Assembly: GCA_900470285.1 (NCBI GenBank)
Contig: UCAG01000001.1
Span: 62,001-126,000, forward strand
DNA length: 64,000 nt
Source: Hyphomicrobiales bacterium
GTDB lineage: Bacteria; Pseudomonadota; Alphaproteobacteria; Rhizobiales; Rhizobiaceae
Direction of reading: 5' to 3'
Under the pieces are notes generated by a model. That model was not told where the DNA came from and searched no databases. It saw nothing but the letters and a program-made list of their open reading frames with translations. This document shows positions 64,000 to 64,000 of the stretch, piece by piece. Position 1 is the first letter of the stretch. Each line of letters opens with the position of its first letter. Made by a program: the position numbers and the translations under genes.

Positions 64000-64000
64000 C

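Overview
The window comes from a chromosome of an alphaproteobacterium of the order Hyphomicrobiales (Rhizobiales), probably Brucellaceae. The grounds are a BA14K-family protein, a DUF3772-MscS channel, a SecDF fusion, covalent-flavin dimethylglycine-dehydrogenase-like enzymes, many solute ABC operons, and the paired-hairpin intergenic repeat common in this order. Base composition looks close to 50% GC, lower than Brucella itself, so a Pseudochrobactrum-like relative is my guess (inference). I see no rRNA, CRISPR array, transposase, integrase or phage gene. The only RNA gene is tRNA-Lys(CTT). The printed sequence ends at base 63,999.

Layout. (1) 1-7.1 kb is a betaine/choline region: the end of a ProX-like binding protein, permease and ATPase, a convergent 44-aa entericidin-type lipoprotein, a GlxA/GbdR-type AraC regulator and a dimethylglycine-dehydrogenase-like flavoenzyme. 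(2) 7.4-17.5 kb is envelope and ion homeostasis: a small secreted protein, the DUF3772-MscS channel, SecDF, a YbaL-type antiporter, a YbhN-like membrane protein and a YgiW/BOF protein. (3) 17.6-27.6 kb holds a class IV aminotransferase, a four-gene PotDABC-like operon, a sulfate uptake operon (sbp-cysT-cysW without cysA) and an FMN reductase. (4) 27.8-31.4 kb holds a TerC-CBS-CorC protein, a DedA protein and tRNA-Lys. (5) 31.4-41.3 kb looks accessory: many small membrane or secreted proteins, a LysR / aldo-keto reductase / YdhP-type MFS module, a PdxH-like oxidase, a truncated hemoglobin, DUF2834, MgtC-like and SH3b proteins. (6) 41.4-50.3 kb is one catabolic locus: a dipeptide-type ABC operon whose last two genes are an alpha/beta hydrolase and an AbgB-like M20 amidohydrolase, with a divergent RpiR regulator. 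(7) 50.4-64 kb holds a second dimethylglycine-dehydrogenase-like enzyme with a DeoR regulator and a PhzF protein, then NUDIX, endonuclease/exonuclease/phosphatase, BA14K, another peptide-binding protein, an aminotransferase, GNAT, ilvC, a TetR regulator and the end of a Kup potassium transporter.

How it fits together. Most of the window serves uptake and breakdown of nitrogen- and sulfur-containing small molecules: betaine, polyamine-like solutes, sulfate and peptides or amides. Each uptake locus has its own regulator or paired enzyme nearby. Most transcription units end at strong hairpins. A dispersed two-hairpin repeat occurs at least four times, plus one half copy, and twice lies at positions likely to affect operon expression. 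I found no defence system, biosynthetic cluster or clearly new system. The best leads are the ABC-hydrolase-amidohydrolase operon, the repeat family and the hairpins that follow binding-protein genes.
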